Of a stretch of 64,000 nt of DNA, positions 10,720 through 31,339 are shown piece after piece. The position numbers and the translations under genes are program-made. The notes beneath the pieces are model-generated. The model did no database searches. It was not told the DNA's origin and was given only the letters and a program-made list of their open reading frames with translations. Source of the stretch: Liolophura sinensis (Eukaryota; Mollusca; Polyplacophora; Chitonida; Chitonidae). The DNA lies in contig NC_088307.1 of the NCBI RefSeq assembly GCF_032854445.1, positions 4,838,001 through 4,902,000 on the forward strand, written 5' to 3'. Every line of letters starts with the position of its first letter. Position 1 is the first letter of the stretch.

Positions 10720-12589
10720 TAAACCATATACACACGAGCTATCTTAAAAGATGTTTAGATGATAACTCTCCTGCAGACAACACGCATTGTTAGATAACCA
10801 CACTGGCCTACCTTAGTGCAAACAGTAAGAAGAGTTTGTTATTCCACCTATAAGCCTTCACTACAAAATCGTCAAGTATAATTGCGCTCTGCCTCAACCA
10901 CCGGTGCTCAGCCAACAAGGCTATGTGTAGCCGCCCTCTCGTACTTTTAAATAGAGTAGAACTGCCTATGTACTTGATGCTTTTCTACAGTTAAAGGAAC
11001 AAGTCATCAGAATCTCTCCACGCTGAACAGCCTACATGGCCCGTGCTCACCACGGCCGTTATCGTACATGTATCACAACCGCTGATTGGACAGCGTTTAC
11101 ACACACACACTTAAATATATAGGACAATATAAGGTATCGTACATAGTCTACTTATTAGTACATAGTTATATGCATGGATGTACAGCCTTCGAAATCTACG
11201 GAACTTCGTTTTGGCCAAACATGCAGTATATACTTACCCGTATATACTGAACATAAAGGCGTCGGCTTTCTCATATTTATTTATTTATTTATTTAGTATT
11301 ACTTATCTGAGCATCGCTTAGCGCCACAGTCTGAAGAACTTTAAAGTATACGTATTATACGTGTATATTCCAGGTAAATACATCTACAGAGATGTCGCAG
11401 AGTTAAAAACTATGGACGTGAATTGCTAAAAATCATTATCTTTTCTTCTTTGTCTGTCTTTCTGTCTGTCTGTCGAATAAACATTTAGTTTTTCTTTTGT
11501 ATCCCTTTGTCTATAGCCTCAGGATAAAGTTATCTTCTTCAGTAACCGATCTGTGTGCTCCTTTCATCTTTCGACTCCAAAACTGCAGGAATCCCTGAAA
11601 AAAAAGAAAAGCTGGTACATAAGTAGCAGCACGCTGGAGACAGATTCTTAGCAGAACGCTGAAGACAGATTCTCAGAGGTCGGCGTTCTTCCGTATATTA
11701 CCTAACTCGGGCAGAACTTTGTTGTTGTCCCAGTTGTGATTTGAAAAACCACTTTCAACACGATATGCACAGGGTATGAAGAGTAAGCCAGTGTGGATCT
11801 TGTCGTATTCTCTCGCGACACCCCGACATGATACACGCTTCCCACATTCTGGTGAAAGGCCGCAAACCAACTGTATATAAAGCACAAGTATGACACACGC
11901 ATTCCGCATTCCCTTGTAAATGGCTACATAAATGTGAGAAAATGAAAAACGAAGCACGAACAGAAATTGTATGTGCACAATTTTAATGTCCTGAATGTAA
12001 GGAGGGCTTTTAACATCCTTGGAAATGGATCTTGCCATTATCGACTTGGAACGCCTTTACGGACTTCGAATGGTATATGAATGGTGGACATGACGCTTAT
12101 ATTTATGTGCCATCCCAGAAAAGTTTTCTCCGCAGCGTAAACATTTTCTCAGCGCTGAAACCGTTTGGCTAGGGAACAGAGTTGACGGATTTTTTCGTCC
12201 GTACAGGCGTATTTTATGAATTTCTGAGAAAAAAAAATTCGCTTGTATCAAGCATGTATGATTCTAGCGAAGAAATACACCGGTGATTTCTACCCTGTCC
12301 CGCGCGTACTGTGTTCACTCCAGCGAATTTCAGCGCTAGAGACGATCAAGATGACCAATCAAACACCACGGAATTATGTTGACCTCTGACATTTTGTTTG
12401 TGTCACATTATTTACTAGGTCACATGATATGACCTACACTGACCAAGGAAAAAGCTGCCTAGTGTGTCTGCAACTATTGCACACACACCAGTTCCCGACT
12501 TTTTCCCCGAGGAAAAACGGTTTCGCCGATAAAAATCGGCCTGTGTGCGCTGAAATAATCCGCCGATTTCTGTTCGGCGATCGAGTCCG

Positions 12590-12910
12590 CAAATATCATT
12601 TCTGTGGAGAAAACCATCCTATTACACGACATACCTGTTTGACCGCGGATGAAAGCCTCAGAGGAAACGTTTATACCGCGTATAGAACGCCTTTCCACCG
12701 CAGAGAAACGTTTTGCATTGTGAAAAAAAATTTCCATAGCAGAGAAAATATTTACATTGCAATAAAATCGTTTTCTCCGCGGACAAAAGTATTTCCACCG
12801 CCGAGGAAACCTTCTTGGTGAAAAGGTATTTACACCGTGGGGAAATTGTTTCTATCACAGAGGTAACTACATTTTAATTGCAGAGAAAACCTGTACATCA
12901 CATAGAAAGC
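12590..12910. repeat. Degenerate ~20-bp repeat with GAGAAAAC core
   Basis: Units such as GCAGAGAAACGTTTTGCATT, CAGAGAAAATATTTACATTG and CCGAGGAAACCTTCTTGGTG follow at about 20 bp for a dozen copies. The overlapping ORFs on both strands are products of this array. Confidence 0.65.
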
Positions 12911-13127
12911 CTTCAAGGCAAAGGCTGATTTATTTGAGTTTTATTTAACTGAAGAAGTCAAGTGGGTGGAGGAAACCACCGAAAATTGAAGTGCAGGTTA
13001 ATTCCAATCAAGTTTGCTTTAATTTTGTTACAAGTTGCGGTTTTATAGGTCATAATGCCTTTATCACTATTGGCGCTACACTATATAATATTTCACATAT
13101 AAATACGACGAGTGGGTTTCATAAGTG

Positions 13128-13252
13128 GAGTTAAACGGTGCCCGAAGGAAATCTTTGAACGGAAAAAACCAGTTTCCTCCAGGTGCCCGGAGGAAACCGA
13201 TGGGCGGAAGAAATCTGTGAACGGAGGAAACCGGTGCCCGGAGGAACTACCG
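13128..13252. repeat. ~20-bp GGAGGAAACC repeat
   Basis: GGTGCCCGGAGGAAACCG-like units, about six, some with GAACGGAGGAAACC. Related in core motif to the array 250 bp upstream. Confidence 0.7.
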
Positions 13253-13966
13253 ACTTTTAATTATGAAATAACTGGCAAACTTTCCACATGTGTGTGTCAT
13301 ATATTGGTTGAAAGCGAGGGGTATCACCATCGATCTTTAAGTGCAAGGCCATAGAAATGCCTACTGGGTCACATACGTTATACAGCCGAGGGGTATACAG
13401 ATATGTGATCGATCACTTGATAAGGTAAATGATCTCTTCCTATTTTCACAGTAACACATGTAACGGTAACAGATTATGTCTATTCCCGTTAGCCTGATGG
13501 GGAACTAGTATAAATTAAGAATTGAAAATTGAAAACTTGCCAAATTGAAACCAAAATATTGATCCTGGGGAACCAATATAATAATTGAGAACAAAAAATT
13601 TGGCTAATTAAGTATTTTTTTGAATGGTGTTTAACGCCATAATCAAGAATTTTTTCAGCGTACAGCGTGGTTAGTTTTATGCATAGGGGGTATAAGAAAC
13701 GATGAGTGGCCGGGTTAATTAAACTACACAACGGATGACGTACTGACCGACATGTGACGTATACTGACGTGTGACGAACTGATGTGTGACGTAGGCCTAC
13801 TGATGTGTGGTGTACATCACCTCAGTGATGGGAACAAGCGGTCTTCAACGTACGTTACACTGAGCGAGTGGCCACAAGTACAAAATCCCTAGCCAATTCC
13901 GGGATTGAACTCTCACGTCCGTGTCCTATACAGCGATCACCAAAGTAAAAACAAAGTATTTATTTA

Positions 13967-14065
13967 TTTATCTATTTATTTATTTGATTGGTGTTTTACG
14001 CCGGGCTCAAGAAAATTTAACATGAGTTGGACTTGAACTCACAGCGACCGCATTGGTGGAGGACC
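13967..14065 (-). mobile_element. SINE type 1, internally deleted, minus strand
   Basis: Tail and end (TTGATTGGTGTTTTACGCCG) are joined directly to the head (GAGTTGGACTTGAACTCACA); the middle 100+ bp is missing. Confidence 0.7.
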
Positions 14066-14788
14066 ACCATTTGAAAAAAATTCCAAACATGGCAAACGTT
14101 TATTTGAGTTGTCCGATTCGAAAGTTTAAACGGCTGGATTACTGTTGAAAGGTGGTTTACCAATGCTGGCTTTGACATATAACATTTCGGGAGTTTTAGG
14201 GAATCGGTGAATAGCAAAAATAAGGCAGGGTTCGAGCCAGTGAAACTGTCCACGTTGAAGTTCATATGACCTGAGACTATTGTATACATATAGAATAGTC
14301 CCCGATATTCACCGAAGCTGGGCGTTACGGTAAGAACGTCCAGCTTAGCTTTCGGGTAGGCCTACATGTGCTTCTCAAGACAGGATTCGTGCTCGATGAA
14401 CTTACATGTGCTATAAATACACAAGACATTAGGACGCTGCAGCGCTGTTGGAGTGCGCGTGCGGGTGCGCGTGCGCGAGCTGAAACGCGTCAGCAGCAGA
14501 TGAGGAAGTTTACTTCTTAGCCCTTTCATCGATCATACAGGACAGATCATACTTTTATATGAGTACTGTGTTTATATAAAGAAGGATCTTCTTTATATAC
14601 ACAGTAGGGTGGCCGCGCCTGTAGGGTCGATACCAGGGCGTGTGGTTTACCGCATATCTTCATTTACATGAAGGCCTACCGATCTCACGAGCGGTGAAAA
14701 ACTTGAGCGCTGCCTGGGGAAAGGGGCGTAACTCTGACCGGCTTGTCCACTATCACTCCTGAATGCCCGACGGCCGTAATCAGACAAA

Positions 14789-23484
<8,696 letters not shown>

Positions 23485-24234
23485 CATGGTAAACTGGGTA
23501 TAACAAGAAAATGTATTCCTTTAAGGTAGTATTATCTGTACGCACTCTTTTTATTTTGACTTTTTGTATTAAGAATCAAACAAAACATCAGGTACTACTT
23601 TCATCAAAAAATTGCGCTATCCATCGCATCCTAAATGGAATCATCTTGTAATGTATTAATTATCTGAATTCTGTTTTTATGTTTTTCTTTTGAAAGTGAC
23701 TTTAAAGAACCCAAGTGCCAATCATGGGCTCTTAAGGTTTATATCTTGCGTTTGTATTTATATCTTGTATTCACAGATGTTTTAGCAGCTGTTTTACATT
23801 TATGACCTGTGCGAGATTTGAACAATGTATAATGTTGAGCAGCTCTTAGGCATTTATTGTTCGTCTTCATAATGTCAAGGTATATATATATATATTTACA
23901 TGTAAATACCTGCATACTGCATTTATCACAGCTTTTTGCAGCAGAACTACTAAAAAGTGTTCGGAAATAGGAAACTTCACGCTATCAAATCCTAGCATAC
24001 CTACAATATTCATACTGAATATTGCTATATTCACCTATATTTTACCTTTTTAAACATTTTATATAAAGGACTGTTACATTTTAGTGCTGATCTAATATGG
24101 ATCAGTTGTGCAGTGTTTTAGCTTTCTTGTATGTGGCATTCTTCCAAGTCACATACATGTATTAATGTACATATTTTCAAATTTCTGAGGTACATCTGAG
24201 TTGATTTTTTCAGTATTGTTGAGGTGTATTTGTG

Positions 24235-24540
24235 GTACATTATCTCATATTCAAACACTGCTCAAAATTCCTGAGGTATATCTGAGGTGTACGCATATGG
24301 CTGAGGTGTAATTGTGGCAGGATAATATAGGTGGGGTGTACACCTCATCTATACCTAAGGTGTGCATGAGGCATACACCTCACATACACCTCATCTTTAT
24401 GTATACTTTACACTAAGGTGTGAATGAGGCGTTCGTCCCATATACACCTCATCTATATCTCGCACTAAGGTGTGCATGAGGCATTTACCCCATGTATACC
24501 TCATCTATACCTCGCACTGAGGTGTACACCTGATGTCTGT
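24235..24540. repeat. ~66-bp diverged repeat of GGTGT/ACACC motifs in the 3' UTR
   Basis: About three units with CACCTCATCTATACCTA, AAGGTGTGCATGAGGCAT and ACACCTCA. GAGGTGTA and TACACCTC alternate, so the RNA could form stacked hairpins. Confidence 0.7.
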
Positions 24541-25218
24541 AAGGGGTATTACTGCATATTACTGACCTAAATTTGTGCTCATTTTGCCCGATTCAATGGG
24601 TTTTCTTCATCTTAAAAAGGTATCTTAAGTATCAAAAGGGAATTGTGATGACATGTATTTGCCATTTTCAAGGGGAAGGCAGGGGGTGGGGTGGAGTACG
24701 GAGTGGGGGGTGGTGAGTTCGCAGTCATTTACCCTTTTTCCTACATGTCAGTGTCAACCAATGGTCAAAGTCGGGGATCTGGTAAATGAGAAGGTCAAAA
24801 TTCTTCTCATGTGCCATTATGATGTGTTACTGTAAAGGTTACTAACCATTTTACATGAATATATGTATACCATATTTTGATATGTTAAAGATTCTAATGA
24901 TCTATAATTTTCGGAATCTGTGAAACAAGCCAACAGAACAACACACTCTTTTTATTGTGTCATCTTGGCGACACAGTGACATCACCTGTTACTTTGATCT
25001 CACTGATTTATGAAATGGCCGAACCATCTCACCTTTCATATTATATGTTAAAAGGCCTCTTGCCACTTCCTTATACTATTTCGCGAATTAATTTTTTTAA
25101 TTTTTATGTACTTTAGTTTCAAAATCCAAACTTCAAAGGTAAAATTCTCTGTGCAAAATATCTGGTACAGTTAGACCTGACCACCTTCAAACAGATACCA
25201 CAGCCCACCACACTAACT

Positions 25219-25250
25219 CTGCACTCCCCCCCCCCCCCCCCCCCCCCCTC
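25219..25250. repeat. Poly-C tract
   Basis: A run of about 25 C. Length is unreliable in assemblies. Confidence 0.8.
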
Positions 25251-25780
25251 CACACCTCTTCCCTAGCCCGTACCATTTACAACCCATCAAACCTTAAGCT
25301 TGCCAAAGTGTCGTATGCCTACCCAAGGGTAAAAGTATTACTATGGTAATTTGTAATTACTTTCATACCTGTATCCAAGATTGTTTAAAAATATATTTCA
25401 TCTGGTGAATTTTATGGTTGTGAAGTTGAGACACTGTTGTTTTAGGACAATTGTTAACAGTGTTTTGTAGAAAAGGATGTACGTGTTGTCGTAGAGATAT
25501 TTAAGAAAAGTCGATCAAATGCTGACCAGAAAAAAAACAATGAACAAATTAGATGAACAAACATTTGATGTTGGGTAATATGTTAGTGATATTATTATAC
25601 ATGTAATAGTTCAAGCTTTTTTTTTTTTTTTTTTTTGGTGAGGCACTGTATGTAAGTATATAAGACGGTATATTCTGTCAGTAGATAGGTGTGATACAAG
25701 TTCTTATACCTATGATGCTGACTCAGATTTCTTCTTGAATTATATGGTACATTTGTTCAATAAAGCTACAAGTGGAGGTG

Positions 25781-26994
25781 AAATTCTGAGGCAGCACATT
25801 CTCTGGTAAAAACTGGTTTTATGAAAATTCAGGGGTGGTTTAACTACTGGATTGAAATTCATGTTTTAAAGCAAGATTTGCATGTTATCATACAGACTGG
25901 TGTTCATGTGTCAGATTATTTTCAAAAACTTCATGTTGAGAAGAGGAATGAAACCCATTTTCATAAAAGTGGCAAAGGCCTTTTTGAACTATGGTTGACC
26001 TTGAACAGAGCAGTAGAACCAATCATAATTCTCACAGTCATGCATATTGATCAAAAATGCTGTGATCATGATTATTTATTTTTATTTTATTTTATTTTTT
26101 TTTTTTTTTTTTATTTCATTGATTAGTCAGTTACTAGCTGTGAACAGGGAGGAAACTGTAAAATAACCTTATATTTTTTTATCCATAACTTTCTCCTTTT
26201 ACCTTGCCTTTACAGGTTTGATCTTAGAAATATACCATTTTGAGGGCATTGGAAGATATAGGATGATATCCAACCAAAAACGTTTCAGCTTCATATAAAA
26301 ATATTTCTTGACATTTTTATGCCCCCAGAAATGGACTTTCAGGGGCAAAAGTTACCTGTTTAAATTTTTTTCAATTACTTGAATTTCAAGAAATGTTATA
26401 TTCCGTGTTATTAACCTCTTGAAAAACACTGATCTTAAGGAAAGTTTTGTTTGAATGAAATGTTTTGTTGGTGTCCTTGTATGCATTAGGAGTATGTCCC
26501 AAAATGGTTTCCTTATCTTGAAACATAGGTGTTTTTCTGAAGTGTCTATTTGCTGCCTTCTACATATATATGTATATTACATGTATAATGTGTAACCTAT
26601 CTATGTTTTCTTTTCACTGCTATTTTGCTCAAACTTTAGGCCATGGTGCTGTGATCTGTATAGTCACTTTCTGTCATGTTTCAATCTTCCAAGACTACAC
26701 AATTTAAACTGCCTGTTAAATCAGTAACATATTGGCTTTTTAGTGACATAGAATCATGCATAATTGATGCATTTGTTTACTTCCTTCCTTTTTGTCTCTT
26801 ATTTACACATATATTTAAATCAACTGTGATGAACTTGGAGGTATATTTTATTACGCAATTAAGCATGGCGGTGTAGAAAGTTTCCACAAATTTTCCAAAA
26901 CAGTGCATAATTTACAACTCTCAAAGTTCACTAAGACTTGTATATTGTTCCCAGTTTTAGCCCCAAGGATCAAAAAATAGCTCCCGAAGCTGAG

Positions 26995-26999
<5 letters not shown>
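25781..26999. other. AT-rich stretch, nothing recognised
   Basis: T-runs and short open frames without splice-site support. The 101-codon frame at 25821 ends in a T-rich low-complexity run and is not credible as a gene. Confidence 0.45.
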
Positions 27000-27050
<51 letters not shown>

Positions 27051-27052
27051 AT
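27000..27052. repeat. TA microsatellite
   Basis: About 24 TA dinucleotides. Confidence 0.95.
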
Positions 27053-27631
27053 ATATCATCACCTGGAAAAGACAAATTTGTACCAAGTCATGCATGTTTT
27101 TTAACTATACATATTTTTTTAAATTTAATAAATTGATGTTATCAATTATCAATTGACGTTTTACTTGCACTCAATCTATTACTGCTGATGCATTGTTTTT
27201 AAAGTACATATTGTCATCATTTTATGCCTACATATTCTTTATCAGTGCCTTGTTTTAATTTGGAAATTTTAGACATTTTGAGTTATTGTTATATATATAA
27301 AATGCTACACTTTTTCACCAGCACTTGTATTTAGTTATAATGGTGCATTTGACAAATTTCATGGATATACTTGGTAGAATTTCATTTTTGGTTTGTGTAT
27401 GTAGTGACATGAGCTGAACTGAAACTCCGATTTGTTTGAAAATTTTTTTGATACTACATTTATGTGTATATTATATTTTAAATTGTTCCGATGCAAACTT
27501 GTTCTTGATATTTATGGATATGTTTGTAGGATTTTCTTCAGGGTAAGCTCCAATGCTAGGGTGAACCATTTATACAGAGCATAAAGAAAAGCTGTCTGTG
27601 TAGATATGAGGCTAAATCTTATTATACTCGT

Positions 27632-28735
27632 TCACGTAACTGCCATGGTGACGTAATACCCACAATACTGGTCGTCATGGAAGTAACACGTAACTGCCAT
27701 GGTGACGTAATACCCACAATACTGGTCGCTGTGGAAGTTACACATAAACTGCCATGGTGACTTGATACCTACAATACTGGTCGCCGTGGAAGTTACACAT
27801 AACTGCCATGGCGACGTAGTACCTACAATACTGGTCGTTGTTGAAGTAACACATAACTGCCATGGCGACGTAATACCCACAATACTGGTCGTGGAAGTAA
27901 CACGTAACTGCCATGGTGACTTGATACCTACAGTACGGGTCGTCGTGGAAGTTACACATTACTGCCATGGCGACGTAATACCTACAATACTGGTCGTCGT
28001 GGAAGTTACAGGTAACTGCCATGGCGACGTAGTACCTACAATACTGGTCGTCGTGGAAGTTACACATAAACTGCCATGGTGCCTTGTACTGGTCGTCGTT
28101 GAAGTAACTCGTAACTGCCATGGTGACTTGATACCTACAATACTGGTCGGCGTGGAAGTTACACGTTACTGCCATGGCAATGTAATACCTACAATACTGG
28201 CTGCCATGGAAGTTACATGTAACGTGATACCTACAATGCTGGTCGCAGTGGAAGTTTCACATAACTACCATGGCGATGTGATACCTACAATACCGGTCAC
28301 CCTGGAAATTACACATAACTGCCATGACGACGCGATACCTACAATACTGGCCGCCATGGAAGTTACATGTAACGGCAACGTGATACCTACAATACCGGTC
28401 ACCCTGGAAATTACACATAACTGCCATGACGACGCGATACCTACAATACTGGCCGCCGTGGAAGTTACACGTTACTGCCATAGTGACGTAATACCTACAA
28501 TACTGGCCGCCATGGAAGTTACATGTAACGGCAACGTGATACCTACAATACTGGTCGCCATGGAACTTACACGTAACTACCATGGCGACGCAATGCCTAC
28601 AATACTGGTCACCATCGAAATTACACATAACATGGCGATGTGATACCTACACTGGCCACCGTGGAAGTTACACATAACTGCCATGGCAATGTAATACCTA
28701 CATGATTGGCGCCGTGGAAGTTACGTATGCGTAAG
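27632..28735. repeat. 54-bp minisatellite, about 20 copies, open on both strands
   Basis: Unit core TGCCATGGTGACGTAATACC, CACAATACTGGTCGTC, TGGAAGTTACACATAAC. Unit length 54 keeps frame, giving a 293-codon plus frame (IPTILVVVEVTHNCHGDV) and 123-145-codon minus frames (CNFHDDQYCRYYVAMAVT). Some units are shortened. No start context, splice sites or domain support a gene. Confidence 0.95.
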
Positions 28736-29186
28736 GTTACGTGCACTTTATGGAATGGTCCCCAGGTGAAAATTAGAACCTTCCTTGTTTCAGTGTATGA
28801 TTAAGCTATGCGTATGTAGTTGTTTAGTGAATTCTTTTCTCATACCAGTCACATACATATGATAAAATCTGTGCATCTTCTTGCATAGTGCTACTTGTCT
28901 TTAACCAAACGGCAAAGCTAAACTGCAGATGCTGACAGACTACAGTGTTTATTGTCTGTCTGATTAGAAAATTAGACAACGAATATAGCGCATGTTTGGG
29001 TGTGGTTGAGGAATATTATCTTATCTGGACTGGAGTTATTGTCTAATCGCTGTACAGTTCATATGCACACCTACCTGAACAATACATTTTAGCCACAAAA
29101 TGCTATGAATTCTGTTTTCAAATTGTTCTAAATGTACACTGGTTGAATGTTTGCTTAAGTGGCGTTTAGAAGTCGGTGAGGGGATA

Positions 29187-29312
29187 CACTGGACAAGGCA
29201 TTCTTATGGATGTACAACTTCTTGGTTTATTTAACACAACGTTTCGATGCAGATACTAGCATCGTTATCAAGTGAATGACATCAAAAATTACCACTGCGC
29301 TTATATATGGCA
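29187..29312. repeat. Left 126-bp inverted arm of a Penelope-like element remnant
   Basis: CACTGGACAAGGCATTCTTA to CTTATATATGGCA. It matches the reverse complement of 29541-29666 with a single difference (AACACA/AACACG). Confidence 0.92.
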
Positions 29313-29451
29313 TTGGAAGAAACGAAAACTACAGGAAGCCATCCAGATTAAGAGATTAAAGCCCAGCCTGAACAGAGATCACGGCACCTACCTCCCCTCA
29401 GCTTATGATCTGCTAATCCTCCAAACTGCTCAGGAACCCCACCGAGCCTAG
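29313..29451 (+). pseudogene. C-terminal remnant of a Penelope-like element GIY-YIG endonuclease
   Basis: The plus frame reads HWKKRKLQEAIQIKRLKPSL then NRDHGTYLPSAYDLLI and stops at TAG. (R/Q)EAI.I....PSLNRD.GTY.L...YD is the typical end of the GIY-YIG endonuclease domain in Penelope-like retroelements (family knowledge). Reverse transcriptase and the endonuclease N-part are absent. Confidence 0.7.
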
Positions 29452-29540
29452 TCAGTACCCCAACACTCACCCCAGGACACCTTAATCCCCTGAGGACTGT
29501 TTACCCTCTTTTTGTTTTATCTGTTGACATTTGCTTCTCT

Positions 29541-29666
29541 TGCCATATATAAGCGCAGTGGTAATTTTTGATGTCATTCACTTGATAACGATGCTAGTAT
29601 CTGCATCGAAACGTCGTGTTAAATAAACCAAGAAGTTGTACATCCATAAGAATGCCTTGTCCAGTG
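29541..29666. repeat. Right 126-bp inverted arm with hammerhead-like fold
   Basis: It contains CTTGATAACGATGC, a 7-8-nt loop, GCATCGAAACGTC: a stem CGATGC/GCATCG followed by GAAA, as in hammerhead stem II. The CUGANGA core is changed (UUGAUAA), so activity is doubtful. Penelope-like LTRs are known to carry hammerhead motifs. Confidence 0.6.
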
Positions 29667-30274
29667 GTTGAATGTTTTGAGGATTTAGGGCACTGGTAGG
29701 TGTTCTTTTTTATTTTTATTTTTTCGATGAAGACTCCATGATATATTTCACTATTGTGTAGTATGTGATTGCATGATGTACAAGTTACCAGGGGTACCAT
29801 CATTGTCAACCCTGTACTTGTATGTACATCTCTGCCTGCTTTTCTCTGTTGATATGACATGCTGTTTTTCTTCTTTCTGACCTCCTTTGATCTGTTGACC
29901 TATTCTACCATTGATTGCAGCTGTGATGTATTCATAAGGTGTTAGAATGTATTCCGACTATAATGGTTCAGCATTATCTCAGCTAAAGCGACTGGAGCGT
30001 GAAATATAGCACCATCACTATTTTGTTTACATATTTTACATTTATAATGTAATCTCTAGGTTAACATCTACATATAAACACTTATTTATGCACTTTTGGA
30101 TTGTTGAACTTTAGACCAAAGATACAAGAAATTCTTTATTTCAGAATATGCCTTGTCTTCCTTTATGTCTTGTCCACATTTGCTTTATATCTCAGAGCAT
30201 TAATTGCCCACTTCACTCATTGGCTAAAACTTTCACTAATAAGCTAAATGATAATCCCTTCCAAATCATAACGC
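29667..30274. other. Non-coding stretch, nothing recognised
   Basis: AT-rich with no supported exon, RNA or repeat. Confidence 0.45.
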
Positions 30275-30620
30275 ACTGCTTCAGTGGCCTAATGGTAAGA
30301 GTGTCTGCCTTGACGTCGAGAGACCTACGCTTAAACGTGAGACAGGTCATACCAAAAACCTTTAAAATGGTTCTTTTTGCTGCTGCACCAAGAGGTTGGA
30401 ACCAGGAAACCGGACTGGTTGGGCCCGGTGTCAGTATAATGTGACTGAGTGGGGTGTCCTATCTGGTGTCTTCTGCATGATGCTTCAGTAGCAGCGGCAG
30501 TTTGGTGGCATAGACTCGCACTGCCACGAGAAGTGTATGTACACATACCGAATGACTCCTTGTCATCACAGGACCTAAAAATTGTAAAGTAAATGTACGA
30601 CATAAAACTCCAAGCATACA
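30275..30620 (+). mobile_element. tRNA-headed SINE (type 3)
   Basis: Head CAGTGGCCTAATGGTAAGAG, B-box-like CGCTTAAACGTGAG, body CCCGGTGTCAGTATAATGTG, end AAAGTAAATGTACGACATAA then AACTCCAAGC. Partner of the minus copy at 3205-3545. Confidence 0.7.
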
Positions 30621-30767
30621 TCCACAACAGGACTTAATTTTGCTAGTCAAGCAAATATTAAAGATTGTTTTATCTTCTTGCATGATGCCTATCATTTAGG
30701 GCAGGAGCAAGAATGTCCGCTTTGTCAGCCTGATATACAGGGCTCTTGAAATCACAATGATACTTAT

Positions 30768-30930
30768 ATGATGCACCGCATGTGGGAAGGTCTTGGAGCA
30801 ACCTGCGGATGGTCGTGGGATTTCCTTGTGCTCTGCCCGGTTTCCTCCTGCCATAATGCTGGCCGGCGTTGTATAATTGAATATTCTTGAGTACGGCGTA
30901 AAACACCTATCAAATAAAGAAATAAATTAT
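30768..30930 (+). mobile_element. SINE type 1, 5'-truncated
   Basis: CGCATGTGGGAAGGTCTTGG, CAACCTGCGGATGGTCGTGG, end GTAAAACACCTATCAAATAA. Confidence 0.85.
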
Positions 30931-31112
30931 ATCATGCACAAAATGACCTGCATTCTAATTGATGATAGAATTAAGGCCAAACCAATTTTAATTGTTGTTT
31001 CATGGGTAGAATACATCTTTTATTAATGTTGGAGGAGGGTACAAAAGAGAAAATATAACTTGAAAGTCATCTAAGTTGGGATTATCCTGGGCAATTTTCC
31101 TATTGATTACAG

Positions 31113-31185
31113 GTTTACATGCTTTTGGAAAGCCTTGAAAAATATGAAAACCATAACAAATATCGAGATCAGAGAAAAGAGGAAG
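31113..31185 (+). other. Unassigned exon-like segment
   Basis: Acceptor ttgattacag and donor GAAG|gtaactt bound 73 nt encoding VYMLLESLEKYENHNKYRDQ and RKEE (phase 0 in, 1 out), a charged, probably helical peptide. No neighbouring exon in matching phase was found. It may be chance. Confidence 0.25.
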
Positions 31186-31339
31186 GTAACTTTTCAGTTT
31201 TATTCTTAGTCCATTTTTTATACGTCCCCACCGTTAGGCGAAGCGTATAATGTTATAGCAATTTGTTCATCTGTCTGTCTGTTCATCTGTGTTTGTGTCC
31301 AGGCTATGTCTCCAATTGTTTTCAAAGAGGAGTTTTCAT

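Larger units (their letters stand above)
9408..14788. other. Intergenic region between two divergent genes
   Basis: The symporter (minus) and SCaMC (plus) genes start at its two ends, so both promoters should be here. It holds a 20-bp repeat (9570-9645), a foldback element (10470-10719), degenerate repeats (12590-13250) and a SINE relic (13967-14065). A CpG-rich patch at 14450-14490 (GCGCGTGCGGGTGCGCGTGC) is the best candidate for the SCaMC promoter area. Overlapping ORFs at 11673-12038 and 12429-12858 resemble no family known to me. Confidence 0.5.
23485..25780 (+). other. Probable 3' UTR of the SCaMC gene
   Basis: This AT-rich stretch after the stop contains no SINE. It holds a repeat block at 24235-24540 and a C-run of about 25 at 25219-25250. 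AATAAA at 25759-25764 is a possible poly(A) signal. The true cleavage site cannot be set without transcripts; a nearer non-canonical signal is possible. Confidence 0.35.

Noticed and set aside
11673-12038. 121-codon minus frame upstream of SCaMC
   Set aside because: No domain, no similarity I can name, and a second frame overlaps it; likely chance.
12429-12858. 130-codon plus and 87/66-codon minus overlapping frames
   Set aside because: They overlap degenerate GAGAAAAC repeats, are open on both strands and show no recognisable motif.
27762-28643. 293-codon open frame as a protein-coding gene
   Set aside because: It lies wholly within a 54-bp tandem array whose unit is a multiple of 3; the opposite strand is open as well, and there is no domain or splice context.
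29541-29666. Active hammerhead ribozyme
   Set aside because: Stem II and GAAA fit, but the conserved CUGANGA core reads UUGAUAA; only called hammerhead-like.
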